Shown piece after piece: positions 44,221 through 53,253 of a stretch of 64,000 nucleotides of DNA. Location: positions 8,108,407 through 8,172,406 of the forward strand of contig NZ_FNSO01000004.1 of NCBI RefSeq assembly GCF_900105945.1, in the 5' to 3' direction. A program made the translations under genes and the position numbers. Below the pieces are notes generated by a model. That model was given only the letters and a program-made list of their open reading frames with translations, was not told the DNA's origin and did not search any database. Source of the stretch: Amycolatopsis tolypomycina (GTDB lineage Bacteria > Actinomycetota > Actinomycetes > Mycobacteriales > Pseudonocardiaceae). Within the stretch, counting starts at the first letter, position 1; each line of letters starts with the position of its first letter.

Positions 44221-45075
44221 GTGATAAGTCGGGTTGGAGTCGTCGGAGCGGGCCTCATGGGGTCCGGTATCGCCGAGGTGCACGCGCGGTCCGGGGTGGA
44301 CGTCGTGGTCACCGAGGTGAACCAGCCGGCGCTCGACGCGGGCAAGGCGCGCATCGAGAAGTCGCTGCAACGCGGCGTCAAGAACGGCAAGCTGACCGCC
44401 GAGGACGCCGATGCGGCGCTCGCCAGGCTCCGCTTCACCACGGACATCGCCGAGTTCGCCGACCGCGAACTGGTCATCGAGGCGATCCTCGAGCAGGAGC
44501 AGGCGAAGGTCGACGTCTTCCGCCAGCTCGACAAGATCGTCGAGGCCGAGGATGCGCTGTTCGCGTCCAACACGTCGTCGATCCCGATCATGAAGCTGGG
44601 CATGGCGACGAGCCGTCCGCAGCAGGTGGTCGGCATCCACTTCTTCAACCCGGTGCCCGTGCTGCCGCTGGTGGAGCTGGTGCCCTCGCTGCTGACCAGC
44701 GAGGAGACCGCCCGCCGCGCGGAGGAGCACGCGACGAAGGCGCTGGGCAAGACCGTGATCCGCTCGCAGGACCGCGCCGGGTTCATCGTGAACTCGCTGC
44801 TGGTGCCGTACCTGCTTTCGGCGATCCGCATGATCGAGTCGGGCTTCGCGTCGGCGGAGGACATCGACCGCGGCATGGAGCTGGGCACCGCCCACCCGAT
44901 GGGCCCGCTGCGCCTGTCCGACCTGATCGGGCTGGACACCATCAAGGCCATCGCGGACTCGATGTACGCGGAGTTCAAGGAGCCGCTGTACTCGTCGCCG
45001 CCGCTGCTGCTGCGCATGGTGGACGCGGGCCTGCTCGGCAAGAAGACCGGCCGCGGCTTCTACTCCTACGGCTGA
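44221..45075 (+). CDS. 3-hydroxybutyryl-CoA dehydrogenase
   Basis: 284 residues. NAD-binding GVVGAGLMGSGIAEVHARSG at the N-terminus, catalytic His in VGIHFFNPVPVLPLVEL with the Glu nearby, SQDRAGFIVNSLLVPYLLSAI and C-terminal LLGKKTGRGFYSYG. Oxidises (S)-3-hydroxybutyryl-CoA with NAD(P) in fatty-acid or polyhydroxybutyrate-related metabolism (FadB2 type). GGAGGAG precedes the GTG start; a 9-bp perfect stem follows the stop. Confidence 0.92.
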   Translation: MISRVGVVGAGLMGSGIAEVHARSGVDVVVTEVNQPALDAGKARIEKSLQRGVKNGKLTAEDADAALARLRFTTDIAEFADRELVIEAILEQEQAKVDVFRQLDKIVEAEDALFASNTSSIPIMKLGMATSRPQQVVGIHFFNPVPVLPLVELVPSLLTSEETARRAEEHATKALGKTVIRSQDRAGFIVNSLLVPYLLSAIRMIESGFASAEDIDRGMELGTAHPMGPLRLSDLIGLDTIKAIADSMYAEFKEPLYSSPPLLLRMVDAGLLGKKTGRGFYSYG

Positions 45076-45090
45076 TCGACTTTCGTTGCG

Positions 45091-45118
45091 GTCCGGGCCT
45101 CCGTTCGGTGGCCCGGAC
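45091..45118 (+). terminator. Hairpin terminator after the dehydrogenase gene
   Basis: GTCCGGGCC (45091-45099) pairs perfectly with GGCCCGGAC (45110-45118) over a ten-base loop, starting 15 bases after the stop codon. Confidence 0.75.
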
Positions 45119-45169
45119 AGCGACTTCGTCGGCTGGGCGACGCCGTCCGGGCTCGCTTGACTGTCGGGT

Positions 45170-46066
45170 ATGCCCGAACTGACCCGACGCACTCTTCTCC
45201 AAGCCGCTCCCGCTGCCGGCCTCCCGTGGCCGTCCCACGGTCACCGCGTGACCACGTTCGTCTTCGCCGCGGGCGCCAACGGCGTCTCGGCCGCGCCGGC
45301 CGAGCTGGTCCTGCGCGGCCACCGCGGCGTCGGGGTCGACCTGTCCAGGCACCAGTTCCGGCTCTCGTACCAGGCGCCCCAGGACCTGGCGGCGTTCGCG
45401 ACGGAGCGGTCACCGCTGGCCGGGGTGACGGTTGCGGACCAGGTGGCGGCCACAGTGGACGTCGTCCGCCGCGCGGCCGCGCACGGCCCGGTGGTGCTGG
45501 TCGGCGCCAGCATCGGCGGCGCGGCGATCACCCTGGTCGCGGACGCGGTACCGCACCTGATCGACCTCCTCGTCTACGACGCGGCGTTCTGCTGCGTCGA
45601 CCTCCCGACCCCGGACGAGTACCTGAAGACCCCCGAGGCGGCGTCGTCGGCGATCGGCGACCTCCTGGGTTTCGTCGCCGCCGACCCGGCGGTGGTCGGC
45701 GCGGTCCGCTGCAACTGGCGCACGGCCGACCGCGCCCTGCTCACGGCGGCGAAGAGCGCGTTCATGGCGGAGGCCACGGACGCGGAGTTCTTCACGTTCC
45801 TCAACGGCATGGCCCCGGACGAGCTCCCCGGCAAGGGCGCGACCCCGGCCCGCGGCAGCCGCGCCCGCTGGGGCCGGGTGCCCCGCGTCTACGTCCGGCA
45901 CCTGCGTGACCGGGTCATCCCGCTCGCGCTGCAGAACCGCATGATCCGCGACGCGGACGCGGCCACGCCGGGCAACCGCTTCCGCGTGTTCGACCTCGAC
46001 ACGAGCCACGTCCCGGACACCCGGAACCTCGCCGAGCTGGTCGGCATCTACGACGCGCTGGCCTGA
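45170..46066 (+). CDS. Alpha/beta hydrolase
   Basis: 298 residues. The start MPELTRRTLLQAAPAAGLP resembles a short twin-arginine signal, but there is little hydrophobic core, so export is doubtful. The fold shows VVLVGASIGGAAIT as nucleophile elbow (Ser in GASIGG) and a C-terminal His in LDTSHVPDTRN. Similar to salicylate/HNL-type esterases. Overlaps the convergent ECF S-component gene by 19 nt. Substrate unknown. Confidence 0.78.
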   Translation: MPELTRRTLLQAAPAAGLPWPSHGHRVTTFVFAAGANGVSAAPAELVLRGHRGVGVDLSRHQFRLSYQAPQDLAAFATERSPLAGVTVADQVAATVDVVRRAAAHGPVVLVGASIGGAAITLVADAVPHLIDLLVYDAAFCCVDLPTPDEYLKTPEAASSAIGDLLGFVAADPAVVGAVRCNWRTADRALLTAAKSAFMAEATDAEFFTFLNGMAPDELPGKGATPARGSRARWGRVPRVYVRHLRDRVIPLALQNRMIRDADAATPGNRFRVFDLDTSHVPDTRNLAELVGIYDALA

Positions 46067-46878
46067 TCGAACCGCACGGGCGCGTCGAAGGCGGCGCGCC
46101 GGGCCGCCCGCCGCAGGACGGCGAGCACGGCGGGCCCGAGCAGCACGATCGCGACGGTGTTGGTGATCGCGCGGCCGGTGTCCCAGCCGAGGGTCGACGT
46201 CAGGACGGTGTAGACGGCGAACCGGTGGAGGTTTTCCGTCAGTGGCGCGCCGGGCACGAAGCCGAGTTGCGCGCTGTCCCCGGCGAGGAACGGCCACGAC
46301 CACAGGCTCATCAGCAGCCCGAAGAAGTAGGCCGCGAAGACGCCGTAGCCGACCAGCAGCACGATCTCGGCTTTGCCGCGCGGCTTGCGCGGCAGCAGGC
46401 CGGCCCCGAGCCCGATCAGCGACGAGGCGAGCATCTGGAACGGCAGCCACGGCCCGACGCCGGCGGTGAGCAGCGCGCTCGTGAACAGCGACGTCGAGCC
46501 GAGCACGAAGCCGAACCCGGGCCCGAAGACGCGACCGGCGAGGACGAGCAGGAAGAAGACCAGCTCGATACCGCCGGTCCCCGCGCTCAGCGGCCGGAGG
46601 CCGGCGTTGACGGCCGAGAGCACGCCGAGGAGGGCGAGCGCCTTGGCGTCGATGCCGCCGCGGGACAGCTCGCCGAGCACGACCAGGATGAGCACCGGCA
46701 GGGTGGCCATGAAGACGAAGGGCGCGTCGGCGGTGTGCGCGGCCGCGGTCGGCTGGGGATGGGTGAAGAGGGGCCAGCAGAACATGGCCAGCCCGAGGAG
46801 GCTCGCGACGGTGAGGATGATCGCGGGCCGGGGAGTCAGGCGGATGGTGCGGGGCGGTGGGCCGAGGAAGTCGGTCAT
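46048..46878 (-). CDS. ECF transporter substrate-binding (S) component-like membrane protein
   Basis: 276 residues, about seven transmembrane helices: AIILTVASLLGLAMFCWP, APFVFMATLPVLILVVL, KALALLGVLSAVNAGLRPL, ELVFFLLVLAGRVFGPGFGFVLGSTSLFTSAL (split over two helices) and later helices with GYGVFAAYFFGLLM. The GRxFGxxxGFxxG pattern marks S components of the group found beside actinobacterial ECF modules. It lies 283 bases after the ATPase gene on the same strand. Substrate probably a vitamin; not deducible here. Confidence 0.75.
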   Translation of the reverse strand: MTDFLGPPPRTIRLTPRPAIILTVASLLGLAMFCWPLFTHPQPTAAAHTADAPFVFMATLPVLILVVLGELSRGGIDAKALALLGVLSAVNAGLRPLSAGTGGIELVFFLLVLAGRVFGPGFGFVLGSTSLFTSALLTAGVGPWLPFQMLASSLIGLGAGLLPRKPRGKAEIVLLVGYGVFAAYFFGLLMSLWSWPFLAGDSAQLGFVPGAPLTENLHRFAVYTVLTSTLGWDTGRAITNTVAIVLLGPAVLAVLRRAARRAAFDAPVRFDQASAS

Positions 46879-47161
46879 GCCGGAGTCACCGCCGTCGTGA
46901 GCGCAGATGGGCGCGCCGACAGCGGCCGAGCGCGGATGCTGCGGGCGGACCGTTGCCTGCCGGCGCGCGGTTCGCGGGGCGTTGCCCACGCGCCCGGTCT
47001 GCCGGCGGTGCGGTTGCACCCCCGGCCGAACGCAGCCGACCGAACCCAGCAGACCGACGGCGCGCTTGGACACCGGCCAGACGCGGCCGTCCAGGGTCCG
47101 CAGGACGAGCGCCGGGTTGGGATCTCCCCCGCCCCCGCCCCACCCCTCCGCCTCCGCCGCC
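46879..47161. other. Intergenic gap between ECF ATPase and S-component genes
   Basis: 283 bases with no convincing gene. The S-component frame stays open upstream to 47073 but gives Arg/Gln-rich sequence without conserved features. CCGACCGAAC-type repeats occur near 47035; no riboswitch fold was recognised. Confidence 0.4.
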
Positions 47162-48760
47162 TCATGTCAGTGCTTCCGCTACCTCGTCGACCGTCAGCCA
47201 GGGCTCGGGCGCCAAGATCTTCGCCACCTGGGGGGCGAACGCCGGTGATGCCACGACCACCTCCTTGGTCGGGCCGTCCGCTACCAGCTCGCCCTCGGCC
47301 ATCACTGCCACTCGGGTGGCCGCCGTGGCCACGAACTCGACGTCGTGGGTGGCCAGCACTATCGCGTGGCCCTGCGAGGCCAGCTCTCGCAGGGCCGCCG
47401 CGAAGCGCCTTTTTGCGTGGTAATCGAGGCCGCGTGTGGGCTCGTCGAGCAGGATCACCGGTGGGGCCGACGCCAGCTGGATCGCCAGCACCAACGACAG
47501 CCGCTGCCCTTCCGAAAGATCGCCGGGGTGCGCTTCACCGGCGATCCCGGGGGTGAGCCGGTCCAGCAGCTTGCGAGCCGTTCCTGCCGGTACCTGCGAC
47601 TCGGTGTCCGCCTGTGCGCACTCGGCGTCCACCGAATCGAGGTACAGCAGGTCGGCCGGTGTCTGCGGGACCAGCCCGACGCGCTGACGGGCCACTCGTG
47701 GCTTGAGCGACGCAGGGTCCACTCCGCCGACGTCGACCTTCCCCGCCGACCTCGGCCCGCTGCCCTGCACCGCCCAGAGAAGCGACGACTTGCCGGAGCC
47801 GTTGCGTCCCATCAGCGCTACTACTTCCCCCGGCCCGACACGCAGGTCAACCCCGCGCACCGCCAGGACATCTCCGTATCGGACCACCACCTCTCTCACG
47901 TCCAGTGCCGAACCGGTCACCGAGAGACTACGACCCACCACCGACAATTTCCGGAGCCGCGAGCGCAGCGGCCCCGCGAGGCGCCGCGCGTCGCGGACCG
48001 ACAGCGGCAACGGCGACCAGCCCGCCAGGCGGCCCAGCTCGGCGATCGGCGGGGCGATCGCCGACGTCTCGAAGATCTCCGCCGGCGGTCCCGACCGCAC
48101 CGAGCCGTCGCCCGGCAGGTACAGCAACCGGTCCGCGTACTGCGCCACCCGCTCCATCCGGTGCTCCGCCACGATCACCGTCGTCCCCAGGTCGTGGACC
48201 AGCCGTGTGATCGCCGCGAGGACGTCCTCGGCGGCCGTCGGGTCCAGTGCCGACGTCGGCTCGTCCAGCACGACCACCGACGGGTGCGCCGTCAGCACCG
48301 AACCGATCGCCACGCGCTGCTGCTGGCCGCCCGACAGCGTCCGAAGTGGACGGTTGCGCAGGTCGGCGATGCCCAGCAGGTCCAGGGTTTCCTCGACGCG
48401 CTTGCGCATGACGTCCGGCGGCACCGCCAGCTGCTCCATCGCGTACGCGAGCTCCTCCTCGACGGTGTCCGTCACGAACCCGGACAGCGGGTCCTGCCCG
48501 ACGACACCGACGATCGACGCCAGCTCTCGCGGCGGGTGCAAAGACGTGTCGAACCCCCCGACGACGACCCGCCCGGAAAGCCGGCCGCCGGTGAAGTGCG
48601 GGACGAGGCCGTTGAGCGCGCCGAGCAACGTCGACTTCCCCGCCCCCGTCGGCCCCGCGACCAGGCACAACTCGCCCTCTTCGACCACCAGGGACACGTC
48701 GGACAGCACCGGCCGCGCCGCGTCCGGGTAGGTCACCGTGACCTGGGAGAACTCGATCAC
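47162..48760 (-). CDS. ECF transporter fused double ATPase (EcfA-EcfA')
   Basis: 532 residues, two ABC ATPase domains in one chain. Domain 1: Walker A AGPTGAGKSTLLGAL, signature [12 protein letters not shown], Walker B VVVLDEPTSALDP. Domain 2: Walker A MGRNGSGKSSLLWAV, altered signature LSEGQRLSLVLA, Walker B VILLDEPTRGLD. The linker (about 275-310) has the RLAGPLRSRLRKL stretch. Powers vitamin or metal uptake with EcfT and S. The GTG start overlaps the EcfT stop by GTGA. Confidence 0.9.
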   Translation of the reverse strand: MIEFSQVTVTYPDAARPVLSDVSLVVEEGELCLVAGPTGAGKSTLLGALNGLVPHFTGGRLSGRVVVGGFDTSLHPPRELASIVGVVGQDPLSGFVTDTVEEELAYAMEQLAVPPDVMRKRVEETLDLLGIADLRNRPLRTLSGGQQQRVAIGSVLTAHPSVVVLDEPTSALDPTAAEDVLAAITRLVHDLGTTVIVAEHRMERVAQYADRLLYLPGDGSVRSGPPAEIFETSAIAPPIAELGRLAGWSPLPLSVRDARRLAGPLRSRLRKLSVVGRSLSVTGSALDVREVVVRYGDVLAVRGVDLRVGPGEVVALMGRNGSGKSSLLWAVQGSGPRSAGKVDVGGVDPASLKPRVARQRVGLVPQTPADLLYLDSVDAECAQADTESQVPAGTARKLLDRLTPGIAGEAHPGDLSEGQRLSLVLAIQLASAPPVILLDEPTRGLDYHAKRRFAAALRELASQGHAIVLATHDVEFVATAATRVAVMAEGELVADGPTKEVVVASPAFAPQVAKILAPEPWLTVDEVAEALT

Positions 48761-49818
48761 CGGACAACCTCCGACACACGGGGCGCGACGAACGCCGGCA
48801 GCACCGCCACCAGCAGGGACAACACATGGGCCCAGGAAACCTCGGGCCAGCGCAACGGGCTCAGCGACGGGAACAGCCGGTCGGGGTCGATCCGCGCGGT
48901 GACGAACAGCAGCGCGCACGCCCCGACGCCGGCCGCGACGACCAGCGTCTCGGGCCACCGCCACGGATCCGGCCGGTACGCGGTCCGCCGCACTCGCCGC
49001 CCGCCGAGGACGAAACCGACGACCGCCACCGTCAGGCCCGCCGCCAGCAGCGGCACGCCGAGCCAGGACGACGTCCCGTCGAGCACGCCGTAGACGCCGA
49101 CGCACACCCCGACCAGGCCGGCCAGGACACAGGCAGCGATCAGCGCCCGCAGCCGCGTCCCGAGGTACGCCCGGCGGCCGTAGCCGCGGGAGTCCATCGC
49201 GGCCGCCAGCCGCAGGGACCGGTCCATCGCGTCCGCCAGCACCGGCACCACGATGCCCTTGACCGCCCGCAGCCCGCGACTGCGCCCCGCCCGCAGCCGG
49301 CGGGCGCGCCGCACGCGCTGCACGCTCTCGACGAGCTGCGGGGCGACCGTCAACGCCACCGTCACCGCGGTGCCCACCTCGTACAACGCCCCTGGAACCG
49401 CCTTGAGCAGGCGTTTCGGGTTGGCCAGGGCGTTCGCCGCGCCGACGCAGACGACCATCGTCGCCAGCCGCAGGCCGTCGTAGAAGCCGCCGAGCAGCTC
49501 CTCCGCCGACGCCGGCCCGAACAGGGACAACCCGGCGGCGAGCGGGACCCGGGGCAGCGTGAACAGCACGTGCCCGCCGTCGTCGCCGCCGATCAGGATC
49601 CGGAACAGCACGCGTGAGGCGACGATCAGTGCGCCGACGTAGACGTACAGCCGGAACGCCAGCGCCCAGGGCGCGTCCGTCCGCCGGTTCGCGACGACGA
49701 ACCCGGCGACGGCGATGATCAGGCCGAGCAGCAGCGGGTTCGTCGTCCGGCTGGCGGCGACGGCCAGCGCGAGCGCCCAGGCCCACCAGGCGCCGGGGTG
49801 CAGCGCCCTACTGCGCAC
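48757..49818 (-). CDS. ECF transporter transmembrane (T) component
   Basis: 353 residues. About seven to eight helices including LLGLIIAVAGFVVANRR, with the two coupling motifs typical of EcfT/CbiQ: RRARRLRAGRSRGLRAVKG and AMDSRGYGRRAYLGTRL (xRG signatures). Starts at GTG 49818 overlapping the upstream secreted-protein stop by 11 bases. Central scaffold linking ATPases and S component. Confidence 0.88.
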   Translation of the reverse strand: MRSRALHPGAWWAWALALAVAASRTTNPLLLGLIIAVAGFVVANRRTDAPWALAFRLYVYVGALIVASRVLFRILIGGDDGGHVLFTLPRVPLAAGLSLFGPASAEELLGGFYDGLRLATMVVCVGAANALANPKRLLKAVPGALYEVGTAVTVALTVAPQLVESVQRVRRARRLRAGRSRGLRAVKGIVVPVLADAMDRSLRLAAAMDSRGYGRRAYLGTRLRALIAACVLAGLVGVCVGVYGVLDGTSSWLGVPLLAAGLTVAVVGFVLGGRRVRRTAYRPDPWRWPETLVVAAGVGACALLFVTARIDPDRLFPSLSPLRWPEVSWAHVLSLLVAVLPAFVAPRVSEVVR

Positions 49819-50434
49819 GCCGGCGACGGGCGACGACGATCCCGGCGCCGCCGACCAGCACGATCACGAGCGCCCCGATCACCAGGCCCCACGGGAACGA
49901 ACCTCCGTCGGAGGAGGCGGCGGGAGCGGGCGCGGGCGAGGACGTCTGGCGCACCGGCGGCACGCGCGGCGGCGTCGGCAGGTCGTTCGCCGACTTCGGC
50001 CGCGCGAACGCCCACCCCTCGAACCCACCGGACGCCGGCTTGGCCGTCTGCGCGCCTTCCTGGCTCGACGTCCAGCTGCCCCCGGCGGTGGCGTGCCAGT
50101 AGCTCCAGTACGCCGTCGCCGACGGCATCCCCGCGCACGACTCGACGGCGGGGCCGGGCTGCCCGTTGATCCGGCAGGCCACGGCGAGGCCGTACTTCTG
50201 CGAACCGGCCACCTCGATCCCGGCCTCCTGCAGGGCGGCGATGCCGTTCGCGGGCGTGCCGGCCGCGCAGCGGACCAGGGGCTGCGGGCCGAGGTCGCCG
50301 AAGTCGACGACCACCGTCACGCCGCCGCCTTCCGGGCAGGCCCCGTCCGTGCCCGCCGCCGACGCGGGTGCGGCACCCACGAAGGCGGCGCCGAACAGGA
50401 GCGCGCAGACAACGGCGAAGCGGGAGGCGATCAT
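49808..50434 (-). CDS. SCO2322-family secreted, C-terminally anchored protein
   Basis: 208 residues. Signal peptide (1-26, cleavage after ASA), mature domain with four cysteines in two pairs (GACPEG, VRCAAGT, VACRING, ESCAGMP) and aromatic block ATAYWSYWHATAGGSWTSS, a Pro/Ala/Ser linker and a C-terminal transmembrane helix GLVIGALVIVLVGGAG plus RRRRAQ anchor. The aromatic domain resembles transcobalamin-like DUF4430 folds, and the gene leads an ECF operon, so it may capture the transported ligand at the surface. Confidence 0.82.
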   Translation of the reverse strand: MIASRFAVVCALLFGAAFVGAAPASAAGTDGACPEGGGVTVVVDFGDLGPQPLVRCAAGTPANGIAALQEAGIEVAGSQKYGLAVACRINGQPGPAVESCAGMPSATAYWSYWHATAGGSWTSSQEGAQTAKPASGGFEGWAFARPKSANDLPTPPRVPPVRQTSSPAPAPAASSDGGSFPWGLVIGALVIVLVGGAGIVVARRRRAQ

Positions 50435-50499
50435 GCAAGAACCTTAACCAGGCCGGACGCGGTTCCGGAGCGACTCGGGACACACCTAGACTGCGGGCC

Positions 50500-51408
50500 G
50501 TGGGACAGCTCATCGCGGACGGACAGCTGCGCGTCGGCCTCATCGGCGCCGGCCCGTGGGCGACGACGATCCACGCACCCGGCCTCGCGGACCACCCGGG
50601 CACCGCGCTGACCGCCGTCTGGGCCCGCCGCCCGGAGGCGGCGCAAACGCTTGCGGAGACGCACTGCGCGAACGCTGCCGAGAGCGTCGAGGACCTGTTC
50701 GCGCAGGTCGACGCGGTGGCGTTCGCCGTGCCGCCGTCGATCCAGGCGGAGCTGGGCGTGCGCGCGGCCGAAGCCGGGAAGCACCTGATCCTCGAAAAGC
50801 CGATCGCCGCCGACCTCGACGGCGCGCGCCGGCTGGCCGACGCGGTCGCGGCCGCGGACGTCGCCGCGCTCGTCGTGCTGACCCTGCGCTACTCGGCGCA
50901 GACCCAGGAGTGGCTCGCGGGCCTCGCCCAGGCGGGCGGCTGGGCAGGCGGCGGTGCGCGCTGGCTGTCCGGCGCGCTGCTCGGCGGCCAGTACGCCGAC
51001 TCGGCGTGGCGGCAGGACGACGGCGGCGCGCTGTTCGACATCGGCCCGCACGCGCTCGACATGCTCGACGCCGCGCTCGGCCCGATCACCGAGGTGGTGG
51101 CGGCCCGGCAGAGCCCCGGCGACCTCTGGCACCTGATGCTGGCGCACGAGGGTGGCGTGATCAGCACGGCCACGCTCTCGCTGCGGTTGCCGGTGCAGCC
51201 GACCGTCGTCGAGGTCGCGGTCTGGGGCGAGCACGGTTACCGGACGCTCGGGCGCAAACCGGGCTCGGCGCAGGAGTCCTACACCGCGCTGCTCGACGAT
51301 TTCGCCGCGATGATCGCGAGCGGGACGACTTCGCACCCCTGCGACGTCCGGCGCGGCCTGCACCTGCAGGTCCTGCTCGACCAGGCGCGACAGCTCGCCG
51401 CCAAGTAG
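50500..51408 (+). CDS. Gfo/Idh/MocA-family oxidoreductase
   Basis: 302 residues. Rossmann start LRVGLIGAGPWATTIHAPGL, the EKPIAADLDGARRLADAV active-site segment and a C-terminal domain with DDGGALFDIGPHALDMLDAALG. TAGACT ends seven bases before GTG 50500, a leaderless promoter. A separate gene from the family member at 11.8-12.7 kb; the two differ clearly in sequence. Substrate unknown. Confidence 0.85.
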   Translation: MGQLIADGQLRVGLIGAGPWATTIHAPGLADHPGTALTAVWARRPEAAQTLAETHCANAAESVEDLFAQVDAVAFAVPPSIQAELGVRAAEAGKHLILEKPIAADLDGARRLADAVAAADVAALVVLTLRYSAQTQEWLAGLAQAGGWAGGGARWLSGALLGGQYADSAWRQDDGGALFDIGPHALDMLDAALGPITEVVAARQSPGDLWHLMLAHEGGVISTATLSLRLPVQPTVVEVAVWGEHGYRTLGRKPGSAQESYTALLDDFAAMIASGTTSHPCDVRRGLHLQVLLDQARQLAAK

Positions 51409-51675
51409 TACACAGGGCAGTTTCCCGCGTTTTCCTTGCACCACAACACTTTCCCACTTGTCCCCGGAATTCATCCACAGGGTTGTCCACAGTTTCCACT
51501 GTGGACAGTGCACCCCCTGACCGAACCACGGGAGAACAAACGGCGCCACCGGAAAGATCACCGAATAGTGCGGTCCGCTCGGAGTGCCGAGTCGATCTTG
51601 CGATGCGATGGTGATCTTGGGAGGGGTCGTTTCATCGCGCACCGGTGATCTTGAGGGGTTCGAGAAGGGAGGCGC
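51409..51675. other. Intergenic region with three DnaA-box-like sequences
   Basis: TCATCCACA (51471-51479), TTGTCCACA (51483-51491) and inverted TGTGGACAG (51500-51508) lie within 40 bases, and the last is part of a CCACTGTGGAC palindrome. TTGTCCACA is the preferred actinomycete DnaA box. The rest includes two TGATCTTG(A/G)G-containing repeats (near 51611 and 51648). No gene is visible. Confidence 0.45.
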
Positions 51676-52332
51676 ATGGATGCTCTGCTGCGCGCCTTCT
51701 GGGGGATGATTCCGATTTCGGCCATCGCGCTGCCGTACGCGCTGCTCGCGTGGCCACTGCTCGCGGCGAGGCGCCGCCGAAGAATGCCCGCCCGCCGCGC
51801 GAGCGCGACGGCCGCCGTCGACTGTGCCGCGATCCTCGTCGCGTTCCTGGTGTTTTGCCTGGTCACGATGCCTGTCGGCGACTCCGCCGAGAGCACGCTC
51901 GACCTCGTGCCGGGTGCCGACATCGCCGCGGCGGTCAGCAGCGACGGATCACTCTGGCAGGTGATCGGCAACGTCCTGCTGCTCTGCCCGCTCGGGGCGT
52001 TGCTGCCGCTGCGGATCCGCCGGCTGCGCATGCTGCCGCGGATCGCGCTGGCCGCGCTGGTCGCGTCCGTACTGGTGGAGGGTACGCAATATCTGATCCA
52101 CACCGGCCGGGTGACGTCGGCCGACGACATCCTGCTGAACACGGCGGGCGCGACGCTCGGTGCGGCGCTCAGCCGCCGGGGCTGGCGCTGGCTGGACGCG
52201 TCGCCGCCGGTGCCCGTGGCGATCCCGCTGCCGCGCCGCACCATTTGCGCAGCTCCGACGCTCACGCTGCGGGTGCCGAGGTCGGTGTGGGACACGCGCT
52301 ACGCGGCCATCGCGCACCCGGAACGCCAGTAA
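51676..52332 (+). CDS. VanZ-family membrane protein
   Basis: 218 residues, five hydrophobic helices. Family features: GNVLLLCPLGALLPLRI, VEGTQYLIHTGRVTSADDILLNTAGATLG (read in two parts) near the C-terminal side, with the acidic and polar residues conserved in VanZ proteins. VanZ-type proteins are linked to low-level glycopeptide tolerance or cell-wall surface processes; most chromosomal copies have no proven role. GGGAGG lies before the ATG. Confidence 0.85.
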   Translation: MDALLRAFWGMIPISAIALPYALLAWPLLAARRRRRMPARRASATAAVDCAAILVAFLVFCLVTMPVGDSAESTLDLVPGADIAAAVSSDGSLWQVIGNVLLLCPLGALLPLRIRRLRMLPRIALAALVASVLVEGTQYLIHTGRVTSADDILLNTAGATLGAALSRRGWRWLDASPPVPVAIPLPRRTICAAPTLTLRVPRSVWDTRYAAIAHPERQ

Positions 52333-52509
52333 ACCGGTTGCCGTCCGTGCGATCATGGCCGTGAAGAAGTGCCCTTTCGACTCAAGGAATGACTGCCTAT
52401 GCCTGGCGCCGCTTCCGGCGTCGGCCCCCGCTAGGCCCGACGCCCAGCGATCTGCCCGCATGCCCGCTGCGAGGGCTGCGGTTCCTTGACGTGCTTTCGA
52501 AAGGCTCAC

Positions 52510-53253
52510 ATGTCTGCCATCCAGACCTATGTCCGTACGACGGCGCCACGCGGCCGGGAGACCGAGCGGGTCGGCCCGTTCCTGGCCACCTACTCGTCGA
52601 ACAAGCACCCGATGCTCAACTACGCGATCCCGGACGACGGCGCGCAGCCGACGGCGGCGGAGCTCGAGGCGCTGACCGGGGCGTACCGGCGGCGGGGCCT
52701 GCTGCCGCGGCTGGAGTACTTCACCGACGTCGCCCCCGACCTGGAGAAACTGCTGGTCGGAGCGGGGTATGAGCTCGAACGGCGGGTGCCGCTGATGACG
52801 TGCGCGCCGTCCGAGCGCGTCGACGTGCCGGCGCCGGCGGGCGTCCGGCTGCGCACGCCGGAGTCCGACGACGACCTGCGGCGCATGCGGGCGGCGCAGA
52901 ACACCGCGTTCGGCGAACCCGCGGGGATCGGCGACGCCGAGGTCGAGCAACTGAAGGCCGGACTCGACGCCGGCGTGCGACACCTCCTCGCGGAAGCCGG
53001 CGGCGTGGTGGTCGGCGGCGGGCTCGCCCTCGAAATCGTCGACGGCACCACCGAGATCGCCGGGATCGCCGTGCTCGAGGAGTACCGCGGGCGCGGGATC
53101 GCCGCCGCGCTCACCGCACGCCTCACCCGCGAGGTCCACGAGGCCGGGGCGCACACGGCGTTCCTCACCCCCGGCGACCTGGGGATCGGGAACGTCTACG
53201 CCCGCGTCGGCTACCGGCCGGCGGGCGAGTGCGTGCACCTCTCGATGAGTTAG
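52510..53253 (+). CDS. GNAT-family N-acetyltransferase
   Basis: 247 residues. N-terminal variable domain (1-110) and C-terminal GNAT fold with acetyl-CoA loop VLEEYRGRGIAAALTARLTRE (R-G-R-G-I-A) and GIGNVYARVGYRPAGE. ATG 52510 is used because the preceding codons from 52486 are poor. The 177 bases upstream hold no recognisable gene. Converges on arfB with a four-base overlap. Substrate unknown. Confidence 0.83.
   Translation: MSAIQTYVRTTAPRGRETERVGPFLATYSSNKHPMLNYAIPDDGAQPTAAELEALTGAYRRRGLLPRLEYFTDVAPDLEKLLVGAGYELERRVPLMTCAPSERVDVPAPAGVRLRTPESDDDLRRMRAAQNTAFGEPAGIGDAEVEQLKAGLDAGVRHLLAEAGGVVVGGGLALEIVDGTTEIAGIAVLEEYRGRGIAAALTARLTREVHEAGAHTAFLTPGDLGIGNVYARVGYRPAGECVHLSMS

Noticed and set aside
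50435..50499. Cobalamin riboswitch upstream of the ECF operon
   Set aside because: Only about 65 bases separate the divergent genes, too short for the element, and no B12-box was seen.
51470..51508. Chromosomal replication origin
   Set aside because: Only three DnaA-like boxes, no dnaA, dnaN, gyrB or AT-rich unwinding region nearby.
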